A stretch of DNA of 64,000 bases from Lewinellaceae bacterium (GCA_020636095.1 JACJYN010000002.1:1860001-1924000); one strand, 5' to 3'. Positions 18,833 to 27,041 are shown, counted from the stretch's first letter. Numbers and translations: made by a program. The notes: generated from the letters alone by a model not told the origin.

Positions 18833-19350
18833 GAGCTGTCATTTAGGAGGTGGAGGTAAGCCAGGGCCTCGTCCACCATCTCTTCCAGCGCGGCCGACTG
18901 CAGCGTGAGGTGAGGTTGGTCGAGGGGTTCCCAGGCGGCCCGTATTTTAAGGTAGACGGCATAATCCGCCTCGCTGTATTCCCGTTTTTCGGACACCCTT
19001 TGCTGGATGACGGCCGGCGGCGCCTCGATGGCCAGCCAGAATACCGGCGCCTGTGCCTGAATGCCCAATTTTTCATAGGGCGCTCTGAGTTCTTTCCGGT
19101 AGAAGGTGCCGTCTACGACTACGCGTTCTCCCGCCATCAGCGCCTGTTCGGTTTGCGCTTCCAGTTCCTCATAAACCTTCTGTTTGCTTTTTTCATCGTA
19201 CTGCCCTCTCAGGCCAAGGGCGGTGCGAATAATATCCGTATTGAAGTGGCGGGCTCCTATATTTTTCGCGAGCGCCCGGGCAAAGGTGGTTTTACCAGCG
19301 CCCGGCAGGCCGGTGATGAGAACGAGTAGTGGGGATTTATCGGTAGCCAT
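18829..19350 (-). CDS. P-loop AAA kinase, partner of the APH-like protein
   Basis: 173 residues with Walker A GLPGAGKT (14-21) and a zeta-toxin/gluconate-kinase-like layout: ARHFNTDIIRTALG after helix 1 (substrate Asp), and VVVDGTFYRKELR as Walker B-like strand. COG0645-like. It usually occurs fused C-terminally to an APH-like domain. It lies 2 bases from cbpM upstream and overlaps the phosphotransferase gene downstream, so cbpM, this gene and 17828-18832 are probably one transcript. Confidence 0.8.
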   Translation of the reverse strand: MATDKSPLLVLITGLPGAGKTTFARALAKNIGARHFNTDIIRTALGLRGQYDEKSKQKVYEELEAQTEQALMAGERVVVDGTFYRKELRAPYEKLGIQAQAPVFWLAIEAPPAVIQQRVSEKREYSEADYAVYLKIRAAWEPLDQPHLTLQSAALEEMVDEALAYLHLLNDSS

Positions 19351-19352
19351 CT

Positions 19353-19694
19353 TTATTGTGATTCCGCCTCCTCCCAGCCGGAAAACGCCGGCCTGGCCGC
19401 AAAGCGATTTTCATACCAGCGCAGTTGCCCTTCCAGTTCCTCCACCCGGGCCTGGAGCTGAAGCAGCCGTTGGCGCATGTGCATGATGGTTTCCAGGTCG
19501 GGCAGGTTAACGTCCAGCTCCGTATGCAGCCGCACCATGGCCTCCAGCGGTTCAATATCTTCTTCGCGGATGCAGTATTGGTTATCCATGTCTAAAGGCT
19601 CCAGCAGGCCAAAATGAATGAATGTTTCGATCAGATGGATGTCGACCTGATGAAAAGATGAAAACTCCTGAATGGTTACATATTTTATAGACAT
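19353..19694 (-). CDS. cbpM: chaperone modulator CbpM
   Basis: 113 residues, MerR-like N-terminal region (YVTIQEFSSFHQVDIHLIETFIHFGLL) and a helical C-terminus (METI-like IMHMRQRLLQLQARVEELEGQL). CbpM binds the J domain of CbpA and inhibits its co-chaperone and DNA-binding activity. It is encoded just downstream of cbpA, as usual, but a 162-bp insertion now separates the two. CbpM ends 2 bases before the P-loop kinase start. Confidence 0.85.
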   Translation of the reverse strand: MSIKYVTIQEFSSFHQVDIHLIETFIHFGLLEPLDMDNQYCIREEDIEPLEAMVRLHTELDVNLPDLETIMHMRQRLLQLQARVEELEGQLRWYENRFAARPAFSGWEEAESQ

Positions 19695-19744
19695 AATACT
19701 CGATTGCCGTTAGAATTAGTGCTGTTTTTTAGCTCGCAATCCGG

Positions 19745-19914
19745 CTAGTAGTCTGTCAACGTTTAAATGACGGGTAAGGTGTTAGCGGATTTTGGTTCAG
19801 ATCAAGAAGCCCCCGGAGCCTGGTAGCCATAGCTACCAAGGTGAGGAGGCGACGCAGAGCTGGGACAAAAGACGCCACAGATTACCCGTCAATTTGAGCT
19901 TGACAGGCTACTAG
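19745..19914. mobile_element. MITE-like element inserted in the 3' end of cbpA (CTAG target)
   Basis: Element 19749-19910 (162 bp) is flanked by CTAG at 19745-19748 and 19911-19914. Ends are TAGTCTGTCAA and its near complement TTGACAGGCTA; inner arms TGACGGGTAA/TTACCCGTCA are perfect. A central palindrome (TGGTAGC-CATA-GCTACCA) makes the whole unit a long imperfect hairpin. Deleting the element with one CTAG gives cbpA the ending LFRQLAGLRAKKQH-stop, a normal CbpA terminus, so the insertion is well supported. CTAG duplications fit the IS427-type group of IS5. No transposase inside. Confidence 0.85.
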
Positions 19915-20811
19915 TTGCCGGAATAGTTCCCGTTCTTTCTCGCTGAGCTTCTTCGGGAGCTGCACCTGCAAAGTGATGTAGAGGTCGCCATAATGGTTTT
20001 TCTTTTTATACACTGGCATCCCCTTGCCTTTCAGGCGTATTTTCTTCCCATTCTCCGCCTCCGGAGGAACGGTGATAGCGGCTTTTCCATCCAGGGTGGA
20101 TACCTCCAGTTTCCCTCCGAGCACAGCGGTGTACAGGTCCATGTCCACAGTAGCATACAGGTCGCTTCCGATGCGTTGAAAATCGGGGTCATCGGCGATA
20201 CGGAAGGTAAGATAGAGGTCTCCTTTTTCGCCGCCGTTGCGGCCGGAGCCGCCCTGCCCCTTGATGCGGATGGTTTGCCCGTCTTCCACGCCGGCTGGAA
20301 TAGTGAGCCGGATCTTGTTCCCATTAACGGTAAGCACCTGCTTCTGGTCCTTATAAACATCCCGAAGGTGAAGCCGCAGCTCCGCCTTGTAGTCTTCTCC
20401 CCGGAAGGACATGGTTCGCCGCCGGCCCTGGCTGAACCCTCCAAACCCGGCCTCATCGCCAAACATGGACCGGAAAAAGTCAGAAAAGTCGCTGCCTTCA
20501 CCGAAGCTTTCTGTGTAGGTGTACTGCTGGCCTCCGCCACCGGGGCCTCCACCCTGTCGCTGCCGGGCCTGTTCAAAAGCCTCGGCATGTTCCCAGTCTT
20601 TGCCGTACTTATCGTACTTTTTGCGTTTTTCAGGATCACTCAATACCTGGTAAGCTTCATTGGCCTGCTTAAATTTCTTTTCCGCCGCTTCGTCTCCGGG
20701 ATTGAGGTCGGGGTGATACTTCCGGGCCACCTTCCGGTAAGCCTTTTTTACGGCGTCCTTGTCCGCATCCCGGCTAATACCCAGCACTTTGTAATAATCA
20801 ATGTATTCCAT
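19882..20811 (-). CDS. cbpA: curved-DNA-binding DnaJ-like co-chaperone CbpA
   Basis: 309 residues: J domain 1-70 with HPD at 33-35, Gly/Phe-rich linker (QRQGGGPGGGGQQYTY), and two C-terminal beta domains (RLTIPAGVEDGQTIRIKGQG; ITVPPEAENGKKIRLKGKG). No zinc-finger, as expected for CbpA rather than DnaJ. It stimulates DnaK and, in relatives, binds DNA. The final nine residues (VACQAQIDG) and the stop are supplied by an inserted element; without it the natural end would be AGLRAKKQH. Stress block partner of cbpM, Usp and Hsp20. The adjacent TGATGGTATCA has one base too few for an FNR-type site. Confidence 0.92.
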   Translation of the reverse strand: MEYIDYYKVLGISRDADKDAVKKAYRKVARKYHPDLNPGDEAAEKKFKQANEAYQVLSDPEKRKKYDKYGKDWEHAEAFEQARQRQGGGPGGGGQQYTYTESFGEGSDFSDFFRSMFGDEAGFGGFSQGRRRTMSFRGEDYKAELRLHLRDVYKDQKQVLTVNGNKIRLTIPAGVEDGQTIRIKGQGGSGRNGGEKGDLYLTFRIADDPDFQRIGSDLYATVDMDLYTAVLGGKLEVSTLDGKAAITVPPEAENGKKIRLKGKGMPVYKKKNHYGDLYITLQVQLPKKLSEKERELFRQLVACQAQIDG

Positions 20812-20933
20812 GTACCCTTTTCATTGAAATGATCAACTATACAAACAAAGAGTGATGGTATCAGGTTGGGTGGGGAGGGTAGTTATTGGGAGGGATGGTT
20901 ATATTGTTATACCGCAGCCCTATAGCAATATAC

Positions 20934-21821
20934 CTACCTCACCACCAGGATCGGCAGTTTATTGTAGCGCTCCGCCAGCTTTTCGGTAACGCTGCCGAAG
21001 AGGAAAGTTTCGAAAGGAGAGTGCCCTTTAGCGCCCATGATGATCATGCTGTTCGGTTTTCCCGTGGCAAAATCCTCGATATGGCCAGCAATATCGTGTT
21101 GTTTATTTTCGAGGAAGGCCATTTCGATCTGATCCAGAGGAAGGTTGTTGTCCCTGATAAAGCTATCGTAGGCGATCTGCGCCGATTCCATTAAAACACC
21201 GCGGTAACCCGTTCCCGGGCGCGAGCGCGAGTAGTAGTCCTCCGGAGGCAGGTCTACGATATACAGGCCGTGAATGCTCAATTCATCCTTACGGCTTTTG
21301 AGGTCCAGGGCAGCATGGAGGGCATGTAGGGAGTGATTCGAAAAATCAATAGGCACGATGATGTGTTCGATTTCCATATAGCCATTTGCCGGCAGGAACA
21401 GGATATTGCAGTTGGCGTTTCGGGCGACCCGCCGGGCAGTAATGCCGCTGCCTTCGCTGACTTCTTTTTTGCCGACGACCAACAAATCCGCCTCCTTGAC
21501 TTTGATCCAGTGCAGCAATTTTTCGTAGGGCTTGCCTTCGATCACCTCGATGGAGTATTCCAGGCCCATATCTTCATCGAATGCCTCCTGGATATCGAAC
21601 CCCAGCTTATCCTTTACTTTTTCGTCGACCGGGTATTCCGGGGCAAAAAGCTTTTGAAATTCGACGTCTACATGTTTGGGGACGGTGAAGTCGAGCATGA
21701 TGTTCACAAAGTAAGCTTTTTCAATACCCATCAGGCCGGCATTGGCCGCCAGGTATTGAAGAATATGCCGGTCAGCTTCAGATAGGTCCAGCGCTACGAG
21801 AATACGGCGAAATGATAGCAT
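20934..21821 (-). CDS. tandem universal stress protein (UspA family)
   Basis: 295 residues with two Usp domains: 1-150 (RRILVALDLSEADRHILQY) and ~155-295 (HIIVPIDFSNHSLHALHAAL, then MIIMGAKGHSPFETFLFGS). The second domain has the G-2x-G-9x-G-S ATP-binding loop, so nucleotide binding is likely there. It sits between cbpA and hsp20 on the same strand. A strong hairpin lies 33-73 bases upstream of its start, so it probably has its own promoter downstream of that hairpin or is read through weakly from hsp20. Confidence 0.88.
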   Translation of the reverse strand: MLSFRRILVALDLSEADRHILQYLAANAGLMGIEKAYFVNIMLDFTVPKHVDVEFQKLFAPEYPVDEKVKDKLGFDIQEAFDEDMGLEYSIEVIEGKPYEKLLHWIKVKEADLLVVGKKEVSEGSGITARRVARNANCNILFLPANGYMEIEHIIVPIDFSNHSLHALHAALDLKSRKDELSIHGLYIVDLPPEDYYSRSRPGTGYRGVLMESAQIAYDSFIRDNNLPLDQIEMAFLENKQHDIAGHIEDFATGKPNSMIIMGAKGHSPFETFLFGSVTEKLAERYNKLPILVVR

Positions 21822-21853
21822 GTAAATCTCTTTTTTCCTTGCGGCTAAAATAA

Positions 21854-21894
21854 GTAAAAGCGCAAACAGAGTAAGCCTCTTTTTGCGCTTTTAC
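21854..21894 (-). terminator. 13-bp perfect hairpin between hsp20 and usp
   Basis: GTAAAAGCGCAAA (21854-21866) pairs exactly with 21882-21894 around a 15-nt loop; on the minus strand T-rich sequence follows. Probably ends the hsp20 message. Confidence 0.65.
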
Positions 21895-22026
21895 CGGCTT
21901 TCCCATCAGTTTTACCTTTCTTACATACTAACGAGCTGTATCCTGGTTGAAACTGATGTATGTAGTATTCCAGATGCCTGCGGGCTCAAAGGCCTCCGCC
22001 GCCTTGCACCTGAAATCGACTTCTGC

Positions 22027-22470
22027 TCATTCGACCGCCACTTTTTTATAGGCTTTTTCCTGTTCTTTTGGCACATCGGTAAAGGTCAGCCGGAGAACGC
22101 CATTTTCGTATTTGGCGGTGATCTTCTCGTGCCCGATCGCATTTGCCAGTTTGAATTTTCGTTCAAAGGTGTCAAAATCGAATTCTTCCAGAATGTACTT
22201 ATCGTTCTTGCCTCCTTTAGATTCGGATTTCTCGCCCCGGATCGCCAGTATGTCATCCTTAACGGTTACTTCCAGTTCCTCTTTGGTAAAGCCAGGTACG
22301 AGGACCTCCATTTCATACAACTTGCCATCCTGTATAATATTTACGGGCGGCATTTTCTTGTAAGGGATATCAAAAGCGCTGCGCCCCAGGAAGTGGTCGC
22401 GGTCTATTAACTTCGCATATTCTTCGCCCATACGATCGAAGGCATGGTTTTTTATCTTTGCGCGCCACAT
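22027..22470 (-). CDS. small heat-shock protein Hsp20/alpha-crystallin family
   Basis: 147 residues from the ATG at 22470 (MWRAKIKNHAFDRMGEEY). The alpha-crystallin domain runs ~45-138, from INIIQDGKLYEMEVLVPGFT-like strands (YEMEVLVPGFTKEELEV) to ENGVLRLTFTDVP, the conserved A-x-x-x-n-G-v-L motif in the form YENGVLRL. A GTG at 22500 would add ten residues. It is an ATP-independent holdase. A perfect FNR-type palindrome lies ~104 bases upstream, so its induction is probably linked to oxygen or redox state. Confidence 0.88.
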   Translation of the reverse strand: MWRAKIKNHAFDRMGEEYAKLIDRDHFLGRSAFDIPYKKMPPVNIIQDGKLYEMEVLVPGFTKEELEVTVKDDILAIRGEKSESKGGKNDKYILEEFDFDTFERKFKLANAIGHEKITAKYENGVLRLTFTDVPKEQEKAYKKVAVE

Positions 22471-22566
22471 ATTGGATTGTTTTTGGTTTGAAAAACACAC
22501 ACTTCACTACCTGCCAATTTACAGGCAATGATCCAATCAGGCACTGTACTTTGTCATTCGCAGGCA

Positions 22567-22580
22567 TTGATTTTTATCAA
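22567..22580 (-). promoter_or_regulatory. perfect FNR-type box upstream of hsp20
   Basis: TTGATTTTTATCAA is an exact TTGAT-N4-ATCAA palindrome in the gap between the hemN stop and hsp20. Its centre is about 104 bases before the hsp20 start. A -7-like TAAATTGG occurs further downstream at 22514-22521 on the minus strand. No FNR/CRP-family regulator gene is in the window. Confidence 0.7.
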
Positions 22581-22607
22581 TGCTGAAAGAAAGGCTTTTA
22601 ACACACT

Positions 22608-23966
22608 CTAAACCACCTGGCTGAATAGCTGCCCCTCTGGTTGTTTACGCCAGTAGCGGGCATCCAGCGCCAGGCAGATATTTCGTATAAAGGGCCGCCC
22701 TTTCGGCGTAACCTTTAACTGAAAGGGGAAACGCCGGACCAACCCGTCGGCTTCCAGGGGCTCCATTCGATCCAGCCCCTCATCCAGGGCATCGCACTGG
22801 TATTCGGGCAGGTACCAGATGGTTTCGTTCCGGCACATGATATTAAGGATGTGGCCGCGTATTATTTCGTCTTCCCGGTTGAGCAAATGCCCCTTCACAA
22901 AGGGGAATTTCCCCTGGTCAACCAGGGCCTGATAGGCTTCTATGCTTTTTTCATTCTGTACAAAAGCATTCCAGCAATCGCTGATGGAGGAAGCCCCCAG
23001 AGCAATGGCCAAATCCGTGAAGTAAGGCGTATACCCCATAAAGTTGCGGTGAAGGGAGCCGGTTTCCATGGCCTTGTATAAGCTATCGGAAGGAAGGGCA
23101 AAGTGGTCCATGCCAATTTCGACATATCCGGCTTCCAACAGCAGCCGGCGGCCCAGTTCATACAGCACCCGCTTAGCCTTGCCCAGCGGGAGATCCGCCT
23201 CGGAATAAGCGCGCTGGCTGGGTTTGATCCAGGGTACATGTGCGTAGCTGTAGAAGGCGATGCGTTCCGGCAGCAGCATCTTCACTTTCCGGATCGTCTC
23301 CTCTATGTGCTGTTTGGTTTGCAGCGGCAAGCCGAAGATCAGGTCGTAATTAATTGAGGTATAGCCCAGGCGCCGGGCTTGTCGCGTTACGCGGTGCACA
23401 TCCTGGAAATCCTGTTTGCGGTTGATGATCTCCAGGATTTCAGGAGCGAAATCCTGAACGCCGATACTGATGCGCCGAAAACCTAATTGCCGAAGGGTTT
23501 TCAGGTGCTCCAGGCTGGTGGAATTCGGGTGAGCCTCAAACCCAAATTCGTATTCTTCCGCCAGTTCCACTTTTTCCAATAGCCCTTCCACCAGCTGCTT
23601 GAGGCTGGCGGGGGAGAAAAATGTCGGTGTGCCGCCGCCCAGATGCAGCTCCCGGAGAATCGGCTTCTGCGGCAACAACTCGAGGTAAAGCGCCCACTCT
23701 TTCAGTACGCTTTCTATGTACGGCATTTCCACCGCATGGTTCTTGGTGATGCGTTTATTGCAGCCGCAGTAGGTGCAGAGGTTTTCACAATAGGGCAGGT
23801 GAATGTACAGGCTGATTTCCCGCCCCCGCTGAAATGCATTGAGCACCCTGGCCTTCCATTCGCTTTCGGGAGGGCTGTCTTCATCCCAGTAGGGAACGGT
23901 GGGATAACTCGTGTATCGGGGAGCAGGAACGTTGTATTTTTCCAGCAATTCGGTGTGCATAGTCAT
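22608..23966 (-). CDS. hemN: oxygen-independent coproporphyrinogen III oxidase HemN
   Basis: 452 residues, normal HemN length. The radical-SAM cluster CxxxCxxCxC is complete (Cys60, 64, 67, 69 in YCENLCTYCGC), and the early PRYTSYPT motif is HemN-specific. Later signatures are LHLGGGTPTF, EAHPNST, RISIGVQDF and GLPLQTK. It converts coproporphyrinogen III to protoporphyrinogen IX without oxygen. ATG choices at 23966 and 23960. The promoter combines an FNR-like palindrome with a consensus -7 box at class II spacing, consistent with anaerobic induction. Confidence 0.93.
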   Translation of the reverse strand: MTMHTELLEKYNVPAPRYTSYPTVPYWDEDSPPESEWKARVLNAFQRGREISLYIHLPYCENLCTYCGCNKRITKNHAVEMPYIESVLKEWALYLELLPQKPILRELHLGGGTPTFFSPASLKQLVEGLLEKVELAEEYEFGFEAHPNSTSLEHLKTLRQLGFRRISIGVQDFAPEILEIINRKQDFQDVHRVTRQARRLGYTSINYDLIFGLPLQTKQHIEETIRKVKMLLPERIAFYSYAHVPWIKPSQRAYSEADLPLGKAKRVLYELGRRLLLEAGYVEIGMDHFALPSDSLYKAMETGSLHRNFMGYTPYFTDLAIALGASSISDCWNAFVQNEKSIEAYQALVDQGKFPFVKGHLLNREDEIIRGHILNIMCRNETIWYLPEYQCDALDEGLDRMEPLEADGLVRRFPFQLKVTPKGRPFIRNICLALDARYWRKQPEGQLFSQVV

Positions 23967-24041
23967 TAGCTTTTGTGAAGTGGACTCGAATTAGGACGAT
24001 TGAGAATAAATGAAAAGCAGGCGCACAGCCACTTTCCTTCT

Positions 24042-24085
24042 CAAAAGTACCAAGCAACGCCACTTTTGAAAATGATATGCATCAT
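24042..24085 (-). promoter_or_regulatory. hemN promoter: FNR-like box plus -7 element
   Basis: ATGAT-ATGC-ATCAT (24072-24085) matches the FNR core TGAT-N4-ATCA. On the minus strand TACTTTTG (24049-24042) matches the -7 consensus TAnnTTTG exactly. A start site about 6 bases beyond would put the palindrome at roughly -42, the class II activator position. The palindrome also lies ~110 bases before the plus-strand gene at 24189 and could serve both. Confidence 0.6.
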
Positions 24086-24188
24086 TGTGGGGGGTGATAT
24101 ATGTCAGGACGGTGTTGCGGGTTTTATTCGGGCAGCCCATCCAGAACAATGCCTGTCCGGGTTTTGTTATTTGAAAAAATTACACCCG

Positions 24189-24797
24189 ATGGACAGCCTT
24201 TGGAACTACTTTAAAAATTTGTTCAATAAAGCAGAGGAGAGCTCGCCCTCCCAACCGCTCATTCACGAGATGATCAGCCGGACGGAAGCAGAGCGCGAGG
24301 ACTATAAACGCTGGAAAAACACCATAGTCTGCCAACGGCTGATGGACTGGCTCAACAGTCAGTACGCCATTTTCAGCGCCGCCCCCAAAGATACCGATGA
24401 AGCGGTTGACTTCCTGGACACGCCCTCTTCTAAAGGGTTCGTCATTCACTTCCACCAAACCGGCTACAGCAAACGGGATGCCACTCATTTTTTTGATTTC
24501 CTCAAAGAACAGGTGCTCGCCCTGGAATACCGCTCCCAAATCTCCGACCTGCGCACTTACAACCGCCCCAACTGGGTGGAGACCATTGAAAGGCACTACC
24601 TCAAGCCCGGCCCCCGCATTCATAAAGAACAGCAGGAGGACGGCCGGTTCCTCCAGAAATACGGCAACATCATGATTGAGTTGGAACTGCGCAACGACCA
24701 GGTGTTCAACCTGCGCTTCCGCGCCACCAGTTATAAAGATAGCCTCTTCAAAGAGGCCCGGGAGTTTGAGGAACTGATGCAGGGGATTATGGGGTAA
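24189..24797 (+). CDS. conserved-looking hypothetical protein
   Basis: 202 residues from the ATG at 24189 (MDSLWNYFKNLFNKAEESS); the frame stays open upstream but that part overlaps the hemN promoter and has no protein-like composition. No signal peptide or membrane segment; charged, mixed alpha/beta. Recognisable phrases are RWKNTIVCQRLMDWLNSQY, FHQTGYSKRDATHFFDFLK and YGNIMIELELRNDQVFNLRF. I do not recognise the family. Divergent from hemN. Confidence 0.7.
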   Translation: MDSLWNYFKNLFNKAEESSPSQPLIHEMISRTEAEREDYKRWKNTIVCQRLMDWLNSQYAIFSAAPKDTDEAVDFLDTPSSKGFVIHFHQTGYSKRDATHFFDFLKEQVLALEYRSQISDLRTYNRPNWVETIERHYLKPGPRIHKEQQEDGRFLQKYGNIMIELELRNDQVFNLRFRATSYKDSLFKEAREFEELMQGIMG

Positions 24798-24810
24798 AGA
24801 GACTCCCGCC

Positions 24811-24883
24811 GTCTTCGGCGTGAGCTCAGCCGAACGCTCAGCCGAACAGAACTTGCCAACGGCGAAGAGTGAATTGCGAACAG
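24811..24883. repeat. short tandem repeats (GCTCAGCCGAAC twice, GCGAA units)
   Basis: GCTCAGCCGAAC is repeated exactly at 24824-24835 and 24836-24847, followed by GGCGAAG and TGCGAAC units. It fits the TTCGC/GCGAA heptamer class found elsewhere in the window. Confidence 0.55.
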
Positions 24884-24935
24884 TCCCTCCATTGTGTCAA
24901 AATACCCGTCCGTTTATACATTTCAGGGCTCAAAG

Positions 24936-25451
24936 TTACGATTTGTCCATAACCGTGCCACAATTATCACAAGTACGCAGTTCTTCTGAAGCCATAAACT
25001 GGTTGATGGCGGTTTTCAGCTGGGCCACGATGTCTTCCAGTTCGAAGGCATCTTCGTGCAGCTTATGGTTACAATGCTCGCAAAACCACATTAGTTTGTC
25101 TTTTTCCCCTTTGTGGCGGTAACGCTCAATCACCAGCCCGATCGTATTGGCCGGGCGTTGAGGAGAGTGCGGAATACGAGGAGGCAGGAGGAACATCTCC
25201 CCCTCCCGGATAGGAATATCCCTGGGCTTCCCTTCATCGATGACCTTCAGCGTGATGTCTCCTTCGATCTGGTAGAACAACTCCTCCCCTTCTTCCCAGT
25301 GGTAATCTTTACGGCCGTTGGGGCCGCCCACGACCATAACGATATAGTCGTCGTTGCCTTTGAAAACTTGCTGGTTACCGACCGGTGGCTTGAGCAGGTG
25401 GCGGTGTTCATCCACCCATTGCTGGAGATTAAATGGTTTGGCTAGTGGCAT
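24936..25451 (-). CDS. nbaC: 3-hydroxyanthranilate 3,4-dioxygenase
   Basis: 171 residues, a cupin. The iron ligands fall at the canonical positions His51, Glu57 and His95 (YHWEEGEELFY; RIPHSPQRP). The C-terminal rubredoxin-like metal site of the bacterial enzyme is complete: Cys124/127 (FCEHC) and Cys161/164 (TCDNC). It opens 3-hydroxyanthranilate in the kynurenine route, giving the precursor of quinolinate. Other kynurenine genes are absent here; the divergent SDR gene is the likely co-resident. Confidence 0.93.
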   Translation of the reverse strand: MPLAKPFNLQQWVDEHRHLLKPPVGNQQVFKGNDDYIVMVVGGPNGRKDYHWEEGEELFYQIEGDITLKVIDEGKPRDIPIREGEMFLLPPRIPHSPQRPANTIGLVIERYRHKGEKDKLMWFCEHCNHKLHEDAFELEDIVAQLKTAINQFMASEELRTCDNCGTVMDKS

Positions 25452-25566
25452 GTCATTGATCGTTTTGGTAAATCTTAGAGTTAATTATGTTAATTTTATT
25501 GCTGATAAAATAAAGAACTTTTCTCAAATAAAAAGAAAAGTTGGCCACCAATGACAAAACCAATTT

Positions 25567-26352
25567 ATGGACTTAAACTTAAAAGGGAAAAACGCGCTGG
25601 TATGCGGCAGCAGTAGAGGCATCGGAAAAGCGGCCGCCATCGAGATAGCCAAACTGGGCGCCAATGTGACGCTGGCCTCCCGTTCTGCCGATATCATGTC
25701 CGCTATTATCCACGAACTGGACACCAGCCAGGGGCAGCATCATGATTTTCTGGCGGCGGATTTCAGTGAGCCCACCGACCTGAAGCGCAAAGTGCACGGC
25801 CTGGTGGCTGCCAAGGTGGTGCACATTCTGGTCAACAATACCGGCGGCCCGCCGGCCGGCCCCATCCTGATCGCAGATGAGTCCGAATTTCTGGATGCTT
25901 ATACCCAACATCTCATCTGCAACCACCTATTGGTGCAGGCCGTCGTACCAGGTATGAAGCGGACAGGCTACGGCCGCATTATCAACGTCATTTCCACTTC
26001 CGTGAAGGCCCCGCTCGACAACCTGGGCGTTTCCAATACCGTCCGCGCCGCAGTAGCTAACTGGGCCAAAACCCTGGCCAACGAACTGGGCCCGGAGGGC
26101 ATTACCGTCAATAGTGTGCTGCCCGGCGCCACCAATACCGGCCGCCTGCAGGAGATCATCGATAACAAGGCCAGGGCCTCCGGGCGCTCCGGGGAGGAGG
26201 TGGCCGCCGCCATGCAGAGCGGTATCCCCCTCCGGCGGTTCGCCGAGCCCGCAGAGGTAGCCGCCGCCATCGCTTTCCTGGCCTCGCCGGCCGCCGCTTA
26301 CATCAACGGCGTGGCACTACCGGTGGATGGCGGGCGCCTGAAAAATATGTAG
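25567..26352 (+). CDS. SDR-family protein with atypical active site
   Basis: 261 residues, Rossmann fold: GSSRGIGKAAA (13-23) is the TGxxxGxG cofactor loop variant, NNTGGPP replaces NNAG, and ISTSV carries the usual Ser. The catalytic YxxxK is absent: the aligned positions read S-N-T-V-R (LGVSNTVRAAVANWAKTL). A subgroup of SDRs near oxoacyl-ACP reductases shares this Ser/Arg change; their reaction is unclear to me. It ends with the usual LPVDGG. Divergent from the 3-hydroxyanthranilate dioxygenase gene with 115 bases between. Confidence 0.82.
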   Translation: MDLNLKGKNALVCGSSRGIGKAAAIEIAKLGANVTLASRSADIMSAIIHELDTSQGQHHDFLAADFSEPTDLKRKVHGLVAAKVVHILVNNTGGPPAGPILIADESEFLDAYTQHLICNHLLVQAVVPGMKRTGYGRIINVISTSVKAPLDNLGVSNTVRAAVANWAKTLANELGPEGITVNSVLPGATNTGRLQEIIDNKARASGRSGEEVAAAMQSGIPLRRFAEPAEVAAAIAFLASPAAAYINGVALPVDGGRLKNM

Positions 26353-26372
26353 TGGAGGAATAGGCGCCCGGT

Positions 26373-27041
26373 TCACTCCTGACCGTTAGCCCCCTGCAGG
26401 TGCACCCGCAGTTCCGGGCGCAGAAGGGATACCACGCCCTCGGTATCCCCCAGGATTTGGTCGACCAGGCCGAAGGACTGGGCCTCCAGGGCATTCATGA
26501 ACCGGTCTCTGCGGAATTCCTCCTCGATCTCTTTCCAGGAATGGCCGCTGTTCCTGCCAACAATGTGAAAGAGCTGCTTCTCCATACGCTCCTGCTCGTG
26601 GTACGCGATACGTACATCTTCGGTATAGCCCTGGGCGCCCCCCCCTGCCGGGTGCATGTGGATGGTGGCGTGAGGCAAGGCATACCGGTGGCCTTTTTCA
26701 CCCGAAGACAACAAGACCGTCCCCATACTGGCCGTGACGCCTACCGCCGTGGTGTATACCGGCGCCTTCACCATCTGCATGGCGTCATAAATGGCCATGC
26801 CGGCGTAGACAGAGCCTCCCGGGCTGTTGATGTACATATTGATGGGCTGGGTACTGTTCTGGCTGTCCAGGTACAGCAACTGGGCGACAATGAGGTTGGC
26901 CACCTGGTCGTTCACCCCGGTGCCCAGAAAGACAATGCGCTCCTTGAGCAGAAGGCTGTAAATGTCGTAGGCCCGCTCGGCCCGATCGCTCGCGTCGATG
27001 ACCATGGGCACGACGGAGGCAGTGCTATTGAGGATAGTCAT
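26373..27041 (-). CDS. clpP: ATP-dependent Clp protease proteolytic subunit
   Basis: 222 residues. Catalytic triad: Ser105 (GVTASMG), His130 (ATIHMHPAGGG; a variant of the usual MIHQPxGG), Asp179 (RRDRFM). INSPGGSVYAGMAIYD and QEERMEKQ-like HEQERMEKQLFHI helices are typical. It forms the barrel used by ClpX/ClpA-type unfoldases. clpX is not adjacent, and the sequence is somewhat divergent (HMHP, long N-terminus), so this may be a second ClpP paralogue; only a genome search can tell. Confidence 0.88.
   Translation of the reverse strand: MTILNSTASVVPMVIDASDRAERAYDIYSLLLKERIVFLGTGVNDQVANLIVAQLLYLDSQNSTQPINMYINSPGGSVYAGMAIYDAMQMVKAPVYTTAVGVTASMGTVLLSSGEKGHRYALPHATIHMHPAGGGAQGYTEDVRIAYHEQERMEKQLFHIVGRNSGHSWKEIEEEFRRDRFMNALEAQSFGLVDQILGDTEGVVSLLRPELRVHLQGANGQE

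Noticed and set aside
20853..20863. TGATGGTATCA upstream of cbpA as an FNR-type box
   Set aside because: The spacer is three bases instead of four, so it does not fit the dimer geometry.
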